The notes beneath the pieces are model-generated. The model saw nothing but the letters and a program-made list of their open reading frames with translations, was not told the origin of the DNA and searched no databases. The position numbers and the translations under genes are program-made. A DNA stretch of 36,360 bases from Variovorax sp. KBW07 (GTDB lineage Bacteria > Pseudomonadota > Gammaproteobacteria > Burkholderiales > Burkholderiaceae_C). Below are positions 1 to 7,958 of this stretch, piece by piece. Positions within the stretch are counted from its first letter, which is position 1. Every line of letters begins with the position of its first letter. The stretch spans positions 1 to 36,360 of the forward strand of contig NZ_QAJK01000017.1 of NCBI RefSeq assembly GCF_003852515.1, read 5' to 3'.

Positions 1-63
1 GCTGAAGGCTGTTTCGTAGGTACCGTTGCTGTTTGGGTTTGTTCAGGGCGACGCCCACGCCGA

Positions 64-255
64 CGGTGTGCTCTGCTCCGCGAATGTCCCCCGCTTCGCT
101 CCTCCTTTATTTCGCTGCGCAGAGCACACCGCCAGCGCGAGCGAGTTCGGAGCACTGGTCGAACAGCTGATAACCAGCAGCGTGCCCAACGTGCGAATGG
201 CATCGGGTGCTCCCCGCAGCGAAATAAAGGAGGAGCGAAGCGGGGGACATTCGCG
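64..255. repeat. Nested inverted-repeat element upstream of the ABC ATPase gene
   Basis: Bases 79-119 and 215-255 are a perfect 41-bp inverted repeat around a 95-bp centre. The left arm also sits inside a smaller hairpin: 64-76 pairs perfectly with 119-131 (13 bp). The element can therefore fold in two competing ways. No protein of the region looks real; short reading frames crossing it are by-products of the repeat. It resembles non-coding dispersed repeats seen between genes in Comamonadaceae. The 13-base string TTCAGGGCGACGC just outside it (42-54) recurs at 36348-36360, which suggests a multi-copy family. Confidence 0.75.
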
Positions 256-361
256 GAGGGGAGTACCCGGTGTCAGTCGCACGCGCCAAGAATGACTCCG
301 ATCCCGAACCCAAGCAGCTTCATACGCCGCGAGACAAGCATCAGCGAGGGGAACAACTGAA

Positions 362-1159
362 ATGAACGCAGTGGCAAACCCCAAGATCGTCATGCAGGCC
401 AAGGGCCTCGTGAAGCGCTACGGCCAGGTCACCGCACTGGACGGCGTCGACTTCGAACTGCGCGAAGGAGAAATTCTCGCGGTCATCGGCGACAACGGCG
501 CGGGCAAGTCGTCGCTCATCAAGGCGCTGTCAGGTGCCGTCGTGCCCGACCAGGGCGAGATATTGCTCGATGGCGTGCCGGTGAATTTTCGCAATCCGCT
601 CGATGCGCGCCGCGCCGGCATCGAGACGGTCTACCAAGACCTCGCCGTGGCACCCGCCATGACCATCTACGAAAACCTCTTCCTCGGCCGCGAACTGCGC
701 CGCCCCGGCTTCCTGGGCAACGTGCTGCGCATGCTCGACAAGAAGAAGATGCTGCAGGAAAGCATGGCCCGCATGTCCGACCTGAAAGTCGGCATCCAGT
801 CCATGACCCAGGCCGTCGAAACGCTCTCGGGCGGCCAGCGCCAGTGCGTGGCCGTGGCGCGCAGCGCGGCCTTTGCACGGCACGTGGTCATCATGGACGA
901 GCCCACCGCCGCGCTCGGCGTGAAGGAAGGCAACATGGTGCTGGAGCTGATTCGCCGCGTGCGCGATCGCGGCCTGCCCGTGGTGCTCATCAGCCACAAC
1001 ATGCCGCATGTGTTCGAGGTGGCCGACCGCATTCACGTGGCGCGCCTCGGCAAACGCGCGGCCGTGCTCAACCCGAAGAAGATCAGCATGAGCGACACGG
1101 TGGCCGTGATGACCGGCGCCATGACCGCCGACCAGTTGCCCGCGGAGGCGCATGCCTGA
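362..1159 (+). CDS. Sugar ABC transporter ATP-binding protein (FrcA-like, single ATPase domain)
   Basis: A cytoplasmic ATPase of 265 residues that powers uptake by an ABC importer, most like the fructose/ribose-type FrcA proteins. Visible motifs in order: Walker A GDNGAGKS (43-50), Q-loop Gln92, signature LSGGQ (155-159), Walker B VVIMDE (175-180) and switch His212. It has one nucleotide-binding domain, unlike RbsA or XylG, which have two. An AGGGGA Shine-Dalgarno sequence lies about nine bases before the ATG. The gene overlaps the following ROK regulator by eight bases, which supports a sugar-uptake operon. The binding protein and permease are not in the window and probably lie upstream, beyond the inverted-repeat element. 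Fructose as substrate is inferred from family resemblance only. Confidence 0.9.
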   Translation: MNAVANPKIVMQAKGLVKRYGQVTALDGVDFELREGEILAVIGDNGAGKSSLIKALSGAVVPDQGEILLDGVPVNFRNPLDARRAGIETVYQDLAVAPAMTIYENLFLGRELRRPGFLGNVLRMLDKKKMLQESMARMSDLKVGIQSMTQAVETLSGGQRQCVAVARSAAFARHVVIMDEPTAALGVKEGNMVLELIRRVRDRGLPVVLISHNMPHVFEVADRIHVARLGKRAAVLNPKKISMSDTVAVMTGAMTADQLPAEAHA

Positions 1160-2375
1160 TGCTGAAGCCACTGCGCGTCCACCCGACCTGCTGCGCCCGC
1201 GCGGCTCCAACCAGGTCGGCATGCGCCAGTTCAACGAGCGCGTGGTGCTGCAGGCGCTGCGCGTTCACACGAGCCTGCCCAAGGCCGACCTCGCACGGCT
1301 CACCGGGCTGAGCGCGCAGACCATCGGTCTGATTACCGCGCGGCTCGAAGAAGACCAGCTCATCGTCAAGCAGAGCCGCGTGCGCGGCCGCATCGGCCAG
1401 CCGTCGGTGCCGCTGGCGCTGAACCCCGACGGGGCTTTTTCGATCGGCATCAAGGTGGGGCGGCGCGGCGCGGAATGGCTGCTGATCGACTTCACCGCGC
1501 AGGTGCGCGAGCGCCTCGCCATCAGCTACGACTTTCCGGATGCGGACGCGCTGCTGCCCGAAATAGCGCAGCACATTCACCGGCTGCGCGACGGGCTCGG
1601 TGCGCTTGCCGCGCGCAATGTGGGCGTGGGGCTCGCCGCGCCGTTTCAGCTGGGCGGCTGGCACCGCACGCTGGGCCTGTCGAAAGCGCAGTCGGACCTG
1701 TGGAACCAGATGGACCTGCTGGCCGAGGTGAAGGCGCGCACCGAGGTGCCGGTGAGCTTCGCGCGCGACACGGTCGCCGCCTGCGTGGCCGAACTGGTCG
1801 GCGGGCGGGGACACGACCTCAAGAGCTTCCTGTACATTTTTGTCGATACCTTCGTGGGCGGCGGGCTGGTCATCAACTCGCACCTGCACACGGGCACGCA
1901 TGGCAATGCGGGGGCGCTGGCTTCGTTGCCGATGCAATCGGCGCGCGCCGGCGGTGCGCTACCGCCACAGGTGATGGCCGACGCCTCGCTGTGGGAGCTG
2001 GAGCAGCGCCTGCAAGGTGAAGGGCTGGACCCCACCGCGGCCTACGACGATCGCGCGCTGCAGCCGCCTTTTGCCGCCGCAACGCAAGCCTGGCTGGGCT
2101 CCGCGTCGCTGGCATTGGCGCACGCCATCGTCAGCAGCACGGCGGTGCTCGACCTTGCCGACGTGGTGATGGACGGGTCGATGTCGCGCGAGCTGCTGCA
2201 AGCCTTGCTCGACCAGACGCGCGCCGCGTTGGCGCAGTGCAACTGGGAAGGCCTGTGGCCACCGCAATTGCATGGCGGCAGGGTGGGCGCGCAGGCCTGC
2301 GCACTGGGAGGCGCGATGCTGCCGCTGCACGCCAATTTCGCACCCGACCACGATGTGTTTCTGAAGGCGGCCTGA
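1152..2375 (+). CDS. ROK-family transcriptional regulator (NagC/XylR type)
   Basis: A 407-residue regulator. Residues about 18-75 form a winged helix-turn-helix of the ROK type (MRQFNERVVLQALR, then LARLTGLSAQTIGLITARLEE). An actin-like sugar-kinase fold follows, with sugar and nucleotide contacts expected around IKVGRRGAEWLLIDF and the DTFVGGGLV segment. In the ROK family such proteins usually repress neighbouring sugar genes and are relieved by the sugar or its phosphate. The start overlaps the end of the ABC ATPase gene (ATG at 1152, upstream stop at 1157-1159), so the two are translationally coupled. It is probably the local regulator of the ABC operon. The gene ends 16 bases from a convergent gene. 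Confidence 0.88.
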   Translation: MPDAEATARPPDLLRPRGSNQVGMRQFNERVVLQALRVHTSLPKADLARLTGLSAQTIGLITARLEEDQLIVKQSRVRGRIGQPSVPLALNPDGAFSIGIKVGRRGAEWLLIDFTAQVRERLAISYDFPDADALLPEIAQHIHRLRDGLGALAARNVGVGLAAPFQLGGWHRTLGLSKAQSDLWNQMDLLAEVKARTEVPVSFARDTVAACVAELVGGRGHDLKSFLYIFVDTFVGGGLVINSHLHTGTHGNAGALASLPMQSARAGGALPPQVMADASLWELEQRLQGEGLDPTAAYDDRALQPPFAAATQAWLGSASLALAHAIVSSTAVLDLADVVMDGSMSRELLQALLDQTRAALAQCNWEGLWPPQLHGGRVGAQACALGGAMLPLHANFAPDHDVFLKAA

Positions 2376-2390
2376 GAAAGCGCAAGCCGC

Positions 2391-2834
2391 TCAGAGGTTT
2401 GCCGATGCTTGCCGGTCGCGCGGCAGCCGCAGGGTGCTTGCGCTCGAGCCTTCGGGGCAAGGCCCGTCGGAATAGACGGCATCGCCTTCAGGCATGACGC
2501 ACTTCTGCACTTCGACGAAGGCGGGCACGGCCCTGGCGGGCGGCGCGGCGGTCACGATCACTTGCGCGGGCCGGGCTGTCGGCATCCGCGGTTCCACGGA
2601 CGGGCGTGCCATCGCATCCTGCAGCAAGCGGTTCTCGGACGGTCGGGTCGGCTCCACATGCGCCGGCATGACCGCGGTTGCCAAGGCCGGCCCGCGCGCC
2701 GCGCTCTCTTGCACCAGGTCTTTCAAGGTCACGTAGAAGAGGGCGACCGCCACCAGCGCCACGGCCAAGCAGGGTGCCCAGTACCGTGTGGTGCCGGCTC
2801 CACGCGGGGCGGGCTGCGAATCTTGCGGGCTCAT
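2391..2834 (-). CDS. Small membrane-anchored protein with DUF4124-like C-terminus
   Basis: A 147-residue protein. A hydrophobic segment at about residues 18-37 (WAPCLAVALVAVALFYVTL) should anchor it in the inner membrane with the rest in the periplasm. A Pro/Ala-rich low-complexity linker follows. The C-terminal part has a short Cys-containing motif, KCVMPEGDAVYSDGPCPEG, like DUF4124 modules (KCxxxxGxxxYSDxPC) common in Burkholderiales secreted proteins; the two cysteines may form a disulfide. An AAGGAA sequence precedes the ATG. It is convergent with the ROK gene and stands alone. Its function is unknown. Confidence 0.7.
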   Translation of the reverse strand: MSPQDSQPAPRGAGTTRYWAPCLAVALVAVALFYVTLKDLVQESAARGPALATAVMPAHVEPTRPSENRLLQDAMARPSVEPRMPTARPAQVIVTAAPPARAVPAFVEVQKCVMPEGDAVYSDGPCPEGSSASTLRLPRDRQASANL

Positions 2835-2961
2835 GGCTGAAGTTCCTTGTGGTGTTCAGCCATTCTTGATGGGGGTTGCCGCCCACCGCTGTAGGCCTGC
2901 GCCATGCCGCGTGAAGGAATCCGTCCCGAGCTTGAGCGGGACGGCTCCCATGGGTAACCCC

Positions 2962-3948
2962 TCAGCTGTCGATGCGTATGTTGTTCGACTTCGCGATCTT
3001 TCCCCACTTGGCGTATTCGTCCCGCGAGACCTTCGCGAACTCGTCGATCGTGCTGCCCACTGGCTGCAGGCCCAGGTCGATCAGCCGGCGCTGCACGTCG
3101 GGTTGTTTCAGCACCTTCACGATTTCGGTGTTGAACCGCGCGACGATGTCCTTGGGCGTCGCGGCCGGCACGTAGAAGCCCTGCCAGCCGTCTCCGTCGT
3201 AGCCCGGCAGCAGCTCGGCCACGGCGGGCACGTCGGGCAGCGCGGCGCTGCGCTTGCGGCTGGTGATGGCCAGTGCACGCAGCTTGCCGCTTTTTACCAG
3301 CGGTATCGCCGTGGTGGCCGGCTCGAAGGCCAACGGCATCTGGCCGGCCATCACGTCGGCCAGCGGGCTGCCCTTGTAGGGCACGTGGACCATCTGGATG
3401 CCAGCCATGTTGTTCATCATCTCCATCACCACGTGCGGGCCCGAGCCGATGCCCAGCGATCCGTAGTCGACCGACCCCGGCTTGGCCTTGGCGCGGGCAA
3501 TCAGGTCTTTCAGGGTGGCGTCGGGCTGGTTCGGGCCGGTGACCAGCACGTAGGGCACCAGTGCCACCTGGGTCACCGGCGCGAAGTCGCGGAAGGTGTC
3601 GTAGGGCAGCCGGGTGTACACGTTGGGGTTGATGCCCATGATCGAGTTGACCGTCATGAACAGCGTGTAGCCGTCGCCCGGGCTCTTGGCTGCGATCTCC
3701 GCGCCGATGATGCCGGCCGCACCCGCGCGGTTGTCGATGACCACCGGCTGCCCCAGGGCCCGCGACAGGGGCTCGCTGACGATGCGCGTCACCACGTCGG
3801 GCGACACGCCGGCCGCGAAGGGCACGATGATCTTGATGGGCCGGTCGGGCCACTTGCCCTGTGCCATCAGTGGCGGGGCGGCCAGCGCCGCGGAAGCCGC
3901 GCCCAGGTGCGCGAGCACCGCGCGGCGGGAAAAACGTTTGTCTTGCAT
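2962..3948 (-). CDS. Bug/TctC-family tripartite tricarboxylate transporter substrate-binding protein
   Basis: A periplasmic solute receptor of 328 residues. The N-terminus has a twin arginine followed by a hydrophobic stretch (FSRRAVLAHLGAASAALAA), with likely cleavage after PPLMAQ, so Tat or Sec export is possible. The family signatures are clear: WPDRPIKIIVPFAAG at the first beta strand, the DNRAGAAGIIG loop, and the YKGSPLADVMAGQ region. Bug proteins bind carboxylated small molecules and are far more numerous than their membrane partners in Burkholderiales. A GGAGA ribosome site precedes the ATG. It is the third gene of a run with the cupin and hydrolase genes (36-base gap), so it may capture the substrate those enzymes process. 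The ligand is unknown. Confidence 0.92.
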   Translation of the reverse strand: MQDKRFSRRAVLAHLGAASAALAAPPLMAQGKWPDRPIKIIVPFAAGVSPDVVTRIVSEPLSRALGQPVVIDNRAGAAGIIGAEIAAKSPGDGYTLFMTVNSIMGINPNVYTRLPYDTFRDFAPVTQVALVPYVLVTGPNQPDATLKDLIARAKAKPGSVDYGSLGIGSGPHVVMEMMNNMAGIQMVHVPYKGSPLADVMAGQMPLAFEPATTAIPLVKSGKLRALAITSRKRSAALPDVPAVAELLPGYDGDGWQGFYVPAATPKDIVARFNTEIVKVLKQPDVQRRLIDLGLQPVGSTIDEFAKVSRDEYAKWGKIAKSNNIRIDS

Positions 3949-3984
3949 GGGTGTGTCTCCGTTCGTTCCTTGTTCTGAAAAATC

Positions 3985-4791
3985 TCAGGCGAGCCAGTCG
4001 CGCATCGCGGCGATGAGCGGGGCCGGCGCAACGATGTGCGGGTAGTGGCCGCCGGCCGCAAGGCCCAGGTGCCGTGCGCCGGGGTAGAGGGCCCGCACAC
4101 GCGCGCGCACCGCCGGCGTGATGGTCGGATCGTCCGCGCAGTCGCACACCACCGTGCCGGCGATGGCCGGCACGGCAGCCGGTGCCTGCGCGTGGGCCAC
4201 CTGGCGCAGGCGCTGGCGGAACGCGCCCGCCGGCAGGCCGTGGTGCAGCATGTGCAGCTGCACGTTGCGCAGCAGGTCGTCGGGCCGCGCTGCCAGCGCG
4301 GCATGCCAGCGGGCGATGACCTCGCCGTCGGTGGCCGTGTCCAGCCAGGCCGCGTCGAACAGCGGCGAGGCCTTCACGTCGGACCCGTCGACGAAGGTGT
4401 TGCCCAGCCACAGGGCCGACACCTGTTGCGCAAAGCGGGCGGCAAAGTGCTGCGCCCACCATGCGCCGTACGACGATCCCCAAAGCGCGACCGGTCCGGT
4501 GCCGAGGTGCCGCAGCAGTGCAGCCAGCCCTTCGGCCAGCTGCGCGGGGCTCCGGCCGCCGGGGTAGGTGACGCTGACCACGCGGCGCTCGGCGTCGAAG
4601 GCCTGCGCCACCTGCCAGGCGGTGTCGCCATTGCCCAGCGCGCCCGGCAGCAGGATCAGCGGTCCTCGGGCGGAGCGGCGGGCGTTGTCGCGGTAGCCCC
4701 AGGGTGTGTCGTCGGCCTCGGTGAAGCGGCCCAGCGGCGCGCTGCCCACATAGCCGCTCAGGCCGGGCGGCGAAGGGTGGACCAGGCTCAT
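3985..4791 (-). CDS. Alpha/beta-fold hydrolase
   Basis: A 268-residue alpha/beta hydrolase. The nucleophile elbow is GSSYG within WGSSYGAWW; a plausible acid is in CDCADDPTITP and the catalytic His in GGHYPHIVAP near the C-terminus. The oxyanion region LPGALGNGD follows the first core strand. No signal peptide is visible, so it should act in the cytoplasm. The start ATG at 4789-4791 overlaps the TGA of the upstream cupin gene (ATGA), a sign of translational coupling. A much longer reading frame in this phase is an extension through the cupin gene and was not used. Substrate unknown; an ester or lactone hydrolase linked to the cupin enzyme is the simplest inference. Confidence 0.82.
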   Translation of the reverse strand: MSLVHPSPPGLSGYVGSAPLGRFTEADDTPWGYRDNARRSARGPLILLPGALGNGDTAWQVAQAFDAERRVVSVTYPGGRSPAQLAEGLAALLRHLGTGPVALWGSSYGAWWAQHFAARFAQQVSALWLGNTFVDGSDVKASPLFDAAWLDTATDGEVIARWHAALAARPDDLLRNVQLHMLHHGLPAGAFRQRLRQVAHAQAPAAVPAIAGTVVCDCADDPTITPAVRARVRALYPGARHLGLAAGGHYPHIVAPAPLIAAMRDWLA

Positions 4792-5339
4792 GCGAGGTAG
4801 CCTTCTTCGCGCAGCGTCGACTTGGCCTTCTCGGTGAAGTCGGCCTCCGGTGCATTGCCTCCGATGACGAACATCAGGAAGTGCGTCTTGTCCGGCTCGC
4901 CGTGGGTGATGTTCTCGAAGCGCCGGTTCACGCCGGGCGGAAAGGAGCAGATGTCCCACGGGCCGACGTCGAAGTACTCGTCCTTGCCGTCGAGTTCCCA
5001 CGAGCAGCGCCAGGTGCCTGTCAGCGGCATGAAGGTCTCGTTGGTGTCGTGGTTGTGCATCATCGGGCCGTTGCCCGGCTTGGCCTCGCAGAAGCCTAGG
5101 TTGAAGCCTTCGCTGATGCGGATGGCGGCGTTTTCGGCGGCTTGCGCGCCCACGGGCGACACCACCTCGGTGCCGCCCTTTCCGGCCGGCGGCTGGAAGC
5201 CCACCGCGTTGTAGAGCTTGCGCACCGCGCTCGGGTATCGGCTGTCGGGCAGGCCTCCGTCGAAGCCCTTGAGGTCCTTGAAGTAGGCAACGCGCTTGCG
5301 CATCTCTTCGCGCGTCACACGGATCTGGGGAATGGCCAT
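4788..5339 (-). CDS. Cupin-domain protein with altered second metal motif
   Basis: A 183-residue single-cupin protein. Cupin motif 1, G(X)5HXH(X)3E(X)6G, is present exactly, from GNGPMMHNHDTNETF to LTG, so two His and one Glu can hold a metal. In motif 2 (GPWDICSFPPGVNRRFEN) the usual ligand His is an Arg. Many cupins are dioxygenases, decarboxylases or isomerases on small acids, but the missing fourth ligand makes any such call unsafe. The start was set at the ATG at 5337-5339 (MAIPQIRV), because upstream residues in the same frame are unlike protein. It is first in the run cupin, hydrolase, Bug receptor and is divergent from a LysR gene. Confidence 0.8.
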   Translation of the reverse strand: MAIPQIRVTREEMRKRVAYFKDLKGFDGGLPDSRYPSAVRKLYNAVGFQPPAGKGGTEVVSPVGAQAAENAAIRISEGFNLGFCEAKPGNGPMMHNHDTNETFMPLTGTWRCSWELDGKDEYFDVGPWDICSFPPGVNRRFENITHGEPDKTHFLMFVIGGNAPEADFTEKAKSTLREEGYLA

Positions 5340-5505
5340 CGTGAATATCTCTGTGGAAGTGAAGGAGGCCTTCGAGTATTCGCCGACAGGGCCGCCGGTG
5401 CCATCGCAAGATCCGATGCGCGCCATCGGCTTCGTGATGATGCATGCGGGTTTTCCCGTCGCAAGGCGCCGCTCGATCCGCGCGCCGTCGCGGCAAGATG
5501 CGCGC
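5340..5505. promoter_or_regulatory. Divergent promoter region between cupin operon and LysR gene
   Basis: These 166 bases separate two divergently read genes, the usual place for LysR-type control. A short dyad, CCGAT-N7-ATCGG, lies at 5413-5429 and could be part of the operator. No strong sigma-70 hexamers stand out. Assignment is by position and symmetry only. Confidence 0.4.
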
Positions 5506-6414
5506 ATGAAACTCCAGGATCTCGATCTGAACCTGCTGCGTGCCTTCGATGCGCTGCTGCGTGAAAGGCACGTGACCCGCGCCGCGGAACGGCTGGGAAT
5601 GAGCCAGTCGTCGATGAGCGTGTCGCTTGCCAAGTTGCGTGACCTGTTCGGCGACGAACTGCTCATGCGGTCGGGCAGCGGGTGGATGCCGACGGAGCTT
5701 GCATTGGTGCTCTGGCCGCGTGTGCAGGATGCCATCGGCGCGCTCGAACGCGTGCTCGATTCACCGAGCTTCGACCCCGCCACGGCGACGACGACCTTTC
5801 GCCTGATCGTCATCGACTACATCGACCTGCTCATGATGCCGGCCGTGATGCGCCGCATCCGGCAGGAGGCGCCGGGCGTGAAGCTGCACGTGCTGCAGAC
5901 CAACCCGCATCACTTCGGCGAGATGATGGCGGCCGGTGAGCTCGACCTGGCGTTGACCTATTTCCCCGGCGCGCCGGACTACCTGAAGGGGCGCAAGCTT
6001 TTTTCCGATCGCTTCCTGGGCCTGTGCGCCAGCAGCCATCCGGTGCTTTCGCAGACGCTCGACGTGGCAAGTTTCTGCGCGCTGCCGCACGTGACCATCG
6101 AGCTCGATGCCGCGCAGATCTACAACGTGCAGATCGATGCGGCGCTCGAACCCCATGGCCTGCGCCGGCGGGTGCAGATGATCAAGCCCAGCTTCCTGGC
6201 GCTGCCTTTCGTGCTGGAAACCTCGGACATGGTGGCCAGCGTGCCCGCTCGCCTGGCGCGCCGCATGACGCGCATGGCGACGGTGTCGTTGTTCGACATC
6301 CCGCTCGAGCTGCCGTTGTTTGACGTGCGCATGCTCTGGCACCCGCGCACTGACCATTCGCCCGCGCACGAATGGCTGCGCGACCTGATGCTGTCGTGCG
6401 CACGCGAGGCCTGA
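5506..6414 (+). CDS. LysR-family transcriptional regulator
   Basis: A 302-residue LysR regulator. The N-terminal winged helix-turn-helix covers about residues 3-62 (LDLNLLRAFDALLRERHVTRAAERLGMSQ in three short blocks), followed by a linker helix and a periplasmic-binding-like effector domain. The HTH is closest in style to the NodD/NahR/PnbR branch (LRAFDALL, LGMSQSSMS). ATG 5506 was chosen because residues start MKLQDLDLNLL as in the family; a longer in-frame extension to 5296 crosses the promoter region. It is divergent from the cupin-hydrolase-Bug operon and probably controls it in response to the operon's substrate. Confidence 0.9.
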   Translation: MKLQDLDLNLLRAFDALLRERHVTRAAERLGMSQSSMSVSLAKLRDLFGDELLMRSGSGWMPTELALVLWPRVQDAIGALERVLDSPSFDPATATTTFRLIVIDYIDLLMMPAVMRRIRQEAPGVKLHVLQTNPHHFGEMMAAGELDLALTYFPGAPDYLKGRKLFSDRFLGLCASSHPVLSQTLDVASFCALPHVTIELDAAQIYNVQIDAALEPHGLRRRVQMIKPSFLALPFVLETSDMVASVPARLARRMTRMATVSLFDIPLELPLFDVRMLWHPRTDHSPAHEWLRDLMLSCAREA

Positions 6415-6438
6415 GCCCCGGCTGTCGACGGTGCAGGG

Positions 6439-6852
6439 CTACTTGCTCTTGTCCCGTGCGGCCGCGAGGCTGCGGGCCTCCGTGAGCAGCGGCTTCACTT
6501 TTTCGAAGGTCTTGCTGCTCGGGTTGATCACGCTGACCCAGTGCATCTTTCCGTACATGGGGTGCGGCATCAGTGTGTCGAGCGCGGCGTAGTCGACGTT
6601 CGCGATGCTTGCCTCGTCGGGCTCGCCGAACAGCGCGCGAAAGGTTTCCTTGCCCACGCCCACGTTGAGGCGAAAAACGCCGAGCCGGTTCAGCTTCGAG
6701 GCGCTGTCGAAATCGTCGTCCTTCGTCACGATGGTGGCGAACGGAAACTTGTTGTCCGCGCCATGAAAGAAGAAGGTGTTGTCGTCGGCAACGACGAACT
6801 GGCCGCCGCCGAGTGAATCGATGATGTGTCGGGTGATGTCGTCTTCGGTCAT
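6439..6852 (-). CDS. DUF6194 family protein
   Basis: A 137-residue protein matching my memory of the DUF6194 family: it begins MTEDDITRHIIDSLGG, has the FFFHGADNKFPFATIVT core, then LGVFRLNVGVGKETFRALFG and MPHPMYGKMHWVSVINPS. The length is typical. These proteins are cytoplasmic and of unknown function; the fold is probably related to MmcQ/YjbR-like small proteins. Three in-frame ATGs lie in tandem (6864, 6858 and 6852, reading MHMHM). I chose the last because homologues begin with M-[ST]-E-D; no ribosome site decides between them. It follows tctC on the same strand with a 50-base gap and is convergent with the LysR gene. Confidence 0.75.
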   Translation of the reverse strand: MTEDDITRHIIDSLGGGQFVVADDNTFFFHGADNKFPFATIVTKDDDFDSASKLNRLGVFRLNVGVGKETFRALFGEPDEASIANVDYAALDTLMPHPMYGKMHWVSVINPSSKTFEKVKPLLTEARSLAAARDKSK

Positions 6853-6902
6853 GTGCATGTGCATGTGAGGTGTGGCGAGGCGTGGCGTGGCGAGGTGTCT
6901 CG

Positions 6903-7919
6903 TCAGGGCTTCCAGCGGCGCAGGCCGAGTTCGTCCGCGAGCGCCTGGTAGGTCTTGATGCGCGCCTGCACGTACTCGTCGAGCGCGGCACCGGTGAGCG
7001 CGAAAGGATAAAGGCTGTGCCGTTCGCGCAGCGCCGCATAGCCGGGCGCGGCCGCGGCTTCGGTGAATGCTGCGGTCCATGCGCGCACGGAAGCTTCGGG
7101 CACGTTCGCGCTCAGGTACAGGCCGCGCACCGTGGGCCAGACGATGTCCACGCCTTGCTCGCGCGCGGTCGGCACGCCGGTGAGCGCACCGCCCAGCCGT
7201 GTTTCCGACAGCACCGCCAGCAGGCGCACCGCCGCGCCGCCTGCCATGGCCTGCAGCGCTTCGGCCGCATCGCCTGGGAACACGTCGACGTGCTTGCCCT
7301 GCAGCGCGCCCAGCGCATCGCCGCCGCCTTCGAAGGAAACGAAGCGCATCGCCTTGTGGTCGCGGCCCGCGGCGCGCACCAGCAGCGCGGCCTTCACCCA
7401 GTCCTGGCTGCCGACGGTGCCGCCCGCGCCGAAGGCCACGCGCGACGGCTCCTGCCGCAGCGCGGTGAGCAGGTCTTGCAGGCGCTTGTAAGGCGAGTCG
7501 CGGTGCACGGCGATCACGCCGTAGTCGGTGCCCAGCGTGGCGATCCATCGAACGGCCGAAGGCGGATGCGGGCCGAAGCGGCCTTGAGCGAGGTTGAGCA
7601 GCGAGCCGCTGGAGAACGCGACCAGCGTGCCCGCGCCGCCCAGCTGGCCGGTGGCGATGCGGTCGAAGGCCACGGCGCCGATGCCGCCCGGCAGGAAGCG
7701 CTGGCCCAGCGGCGGGCGCGTGGGGCGCACGGCCTGCAATGCGTCGCGCGCGAGGGCGCAGGTGAGATCGAAGCCACCGCCGGCCTTCGCGGGGATCACG
7801 CAGTCGGCCGCGGCAAGCGACGGATCGCCGGACTGTGCCCAAGCCATGCCGGGCAGGAGCAGCGCGGACAGCGCACGCAGCGCACGCAGCGCATGGCGGC
7901 GGGTGGGAGAGGGGATCAT
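6903..7919 (-). CDS. tctC: TctC-like tricarboxylate-binding receptor
   Basis: A periplasmic receptor of about 338 residues. Residues 1-29 form a Sec signal peptide ending GMAWA/Q. It resembles Salmonella TctC itself more than generic Bug proteins: CVIPAKAGGGFDLTC at the mature N-terminus, FLPGGIGAVAFDRI, FSSGSLLNLAQGRFG, VRWIATLGTDYGVIAV, GSQDWVKAALL and VSFEGGGDALGAL. TctC binds citrate-like tricarboxylates for the TctAB permease and is linked to TctDE signalling. No tctB or tctA follows, so the permease must be elsewhere or the protein may serve mainly in sensing. A second in-frame ATG lies two codons upstream (7925). Neither start has a clear Shine-Dalgarno sequence, so translation may depend on coupling to tctE. 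Confidence 0.88.
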   Translation of the reverse strand: MIPSPTRRHALRALRALSALLLPGMAWAQSGDPSLAAADCVIPAKAGGGFDLTCALARDALQAVRPTRPPLGQRFLPGGIGAVAFDRIATGQLGGAGTLVAFSSGSLLNLAQGRFGPHPPSAVRWIATLGTDYGVIAVHRDSPYKRLQDLLTALRQEPSRVAFGAGGTVGSQDWVKAALLVRAAGRDHKAMRFVSFEGGGDALGALQGKHVDVFPGDAAEALQAMAGGAAVRLLAVLSETRLGGALTGVPTAREQGVDIVWPTVRGLYLSANVPEASVRAWTAAFTEAAAAPGYAALRERHSLYPFALTGAALDEYVQARIKTYQALADELGLRRWKP

Positions 7920-7940
7920 CTGCATGGGAATGTGCGCCGC

Positions 7941-7958
7941 TGGCCAGCTAGCTGGCCA
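7941..7958. promoter_or_regulatory. 18-bp perfect palindrome at the tctE stop codon
   Basis: TGGCCAGCTAGCTGGCCA reads the same on both strands. It spans the tctE stop codon (7948-7950) and lies about 20 bases before the tctC start. As RNA it would form a hairpin with almost no loop or dimerise; as DNA it could be an operator. Its role is not known. Confidence 0.45.

Noticed and set aside
1-361. Part of an upstream ABC permease gene at the window start
   Set aside because: The frame ending at the TGA 358-360 reads back into the repeat element with no permease-like hydrophobic sequence.
2831-4855. A 674-codon minus-strand frame overlapping the Bug and hydrolase genes in another phase
   Set aside because: The two genes in the proper frame have full motif sets; this frame has low-complexity Arg/Ala-rich content only.
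6865-6900. G/T-rich short repeats before the DUF6194 start as a regulatory element
   Set aside because: The run of GTGGCGAGG-like units is short and irregular; slippage during evolution explains it as well as any function.
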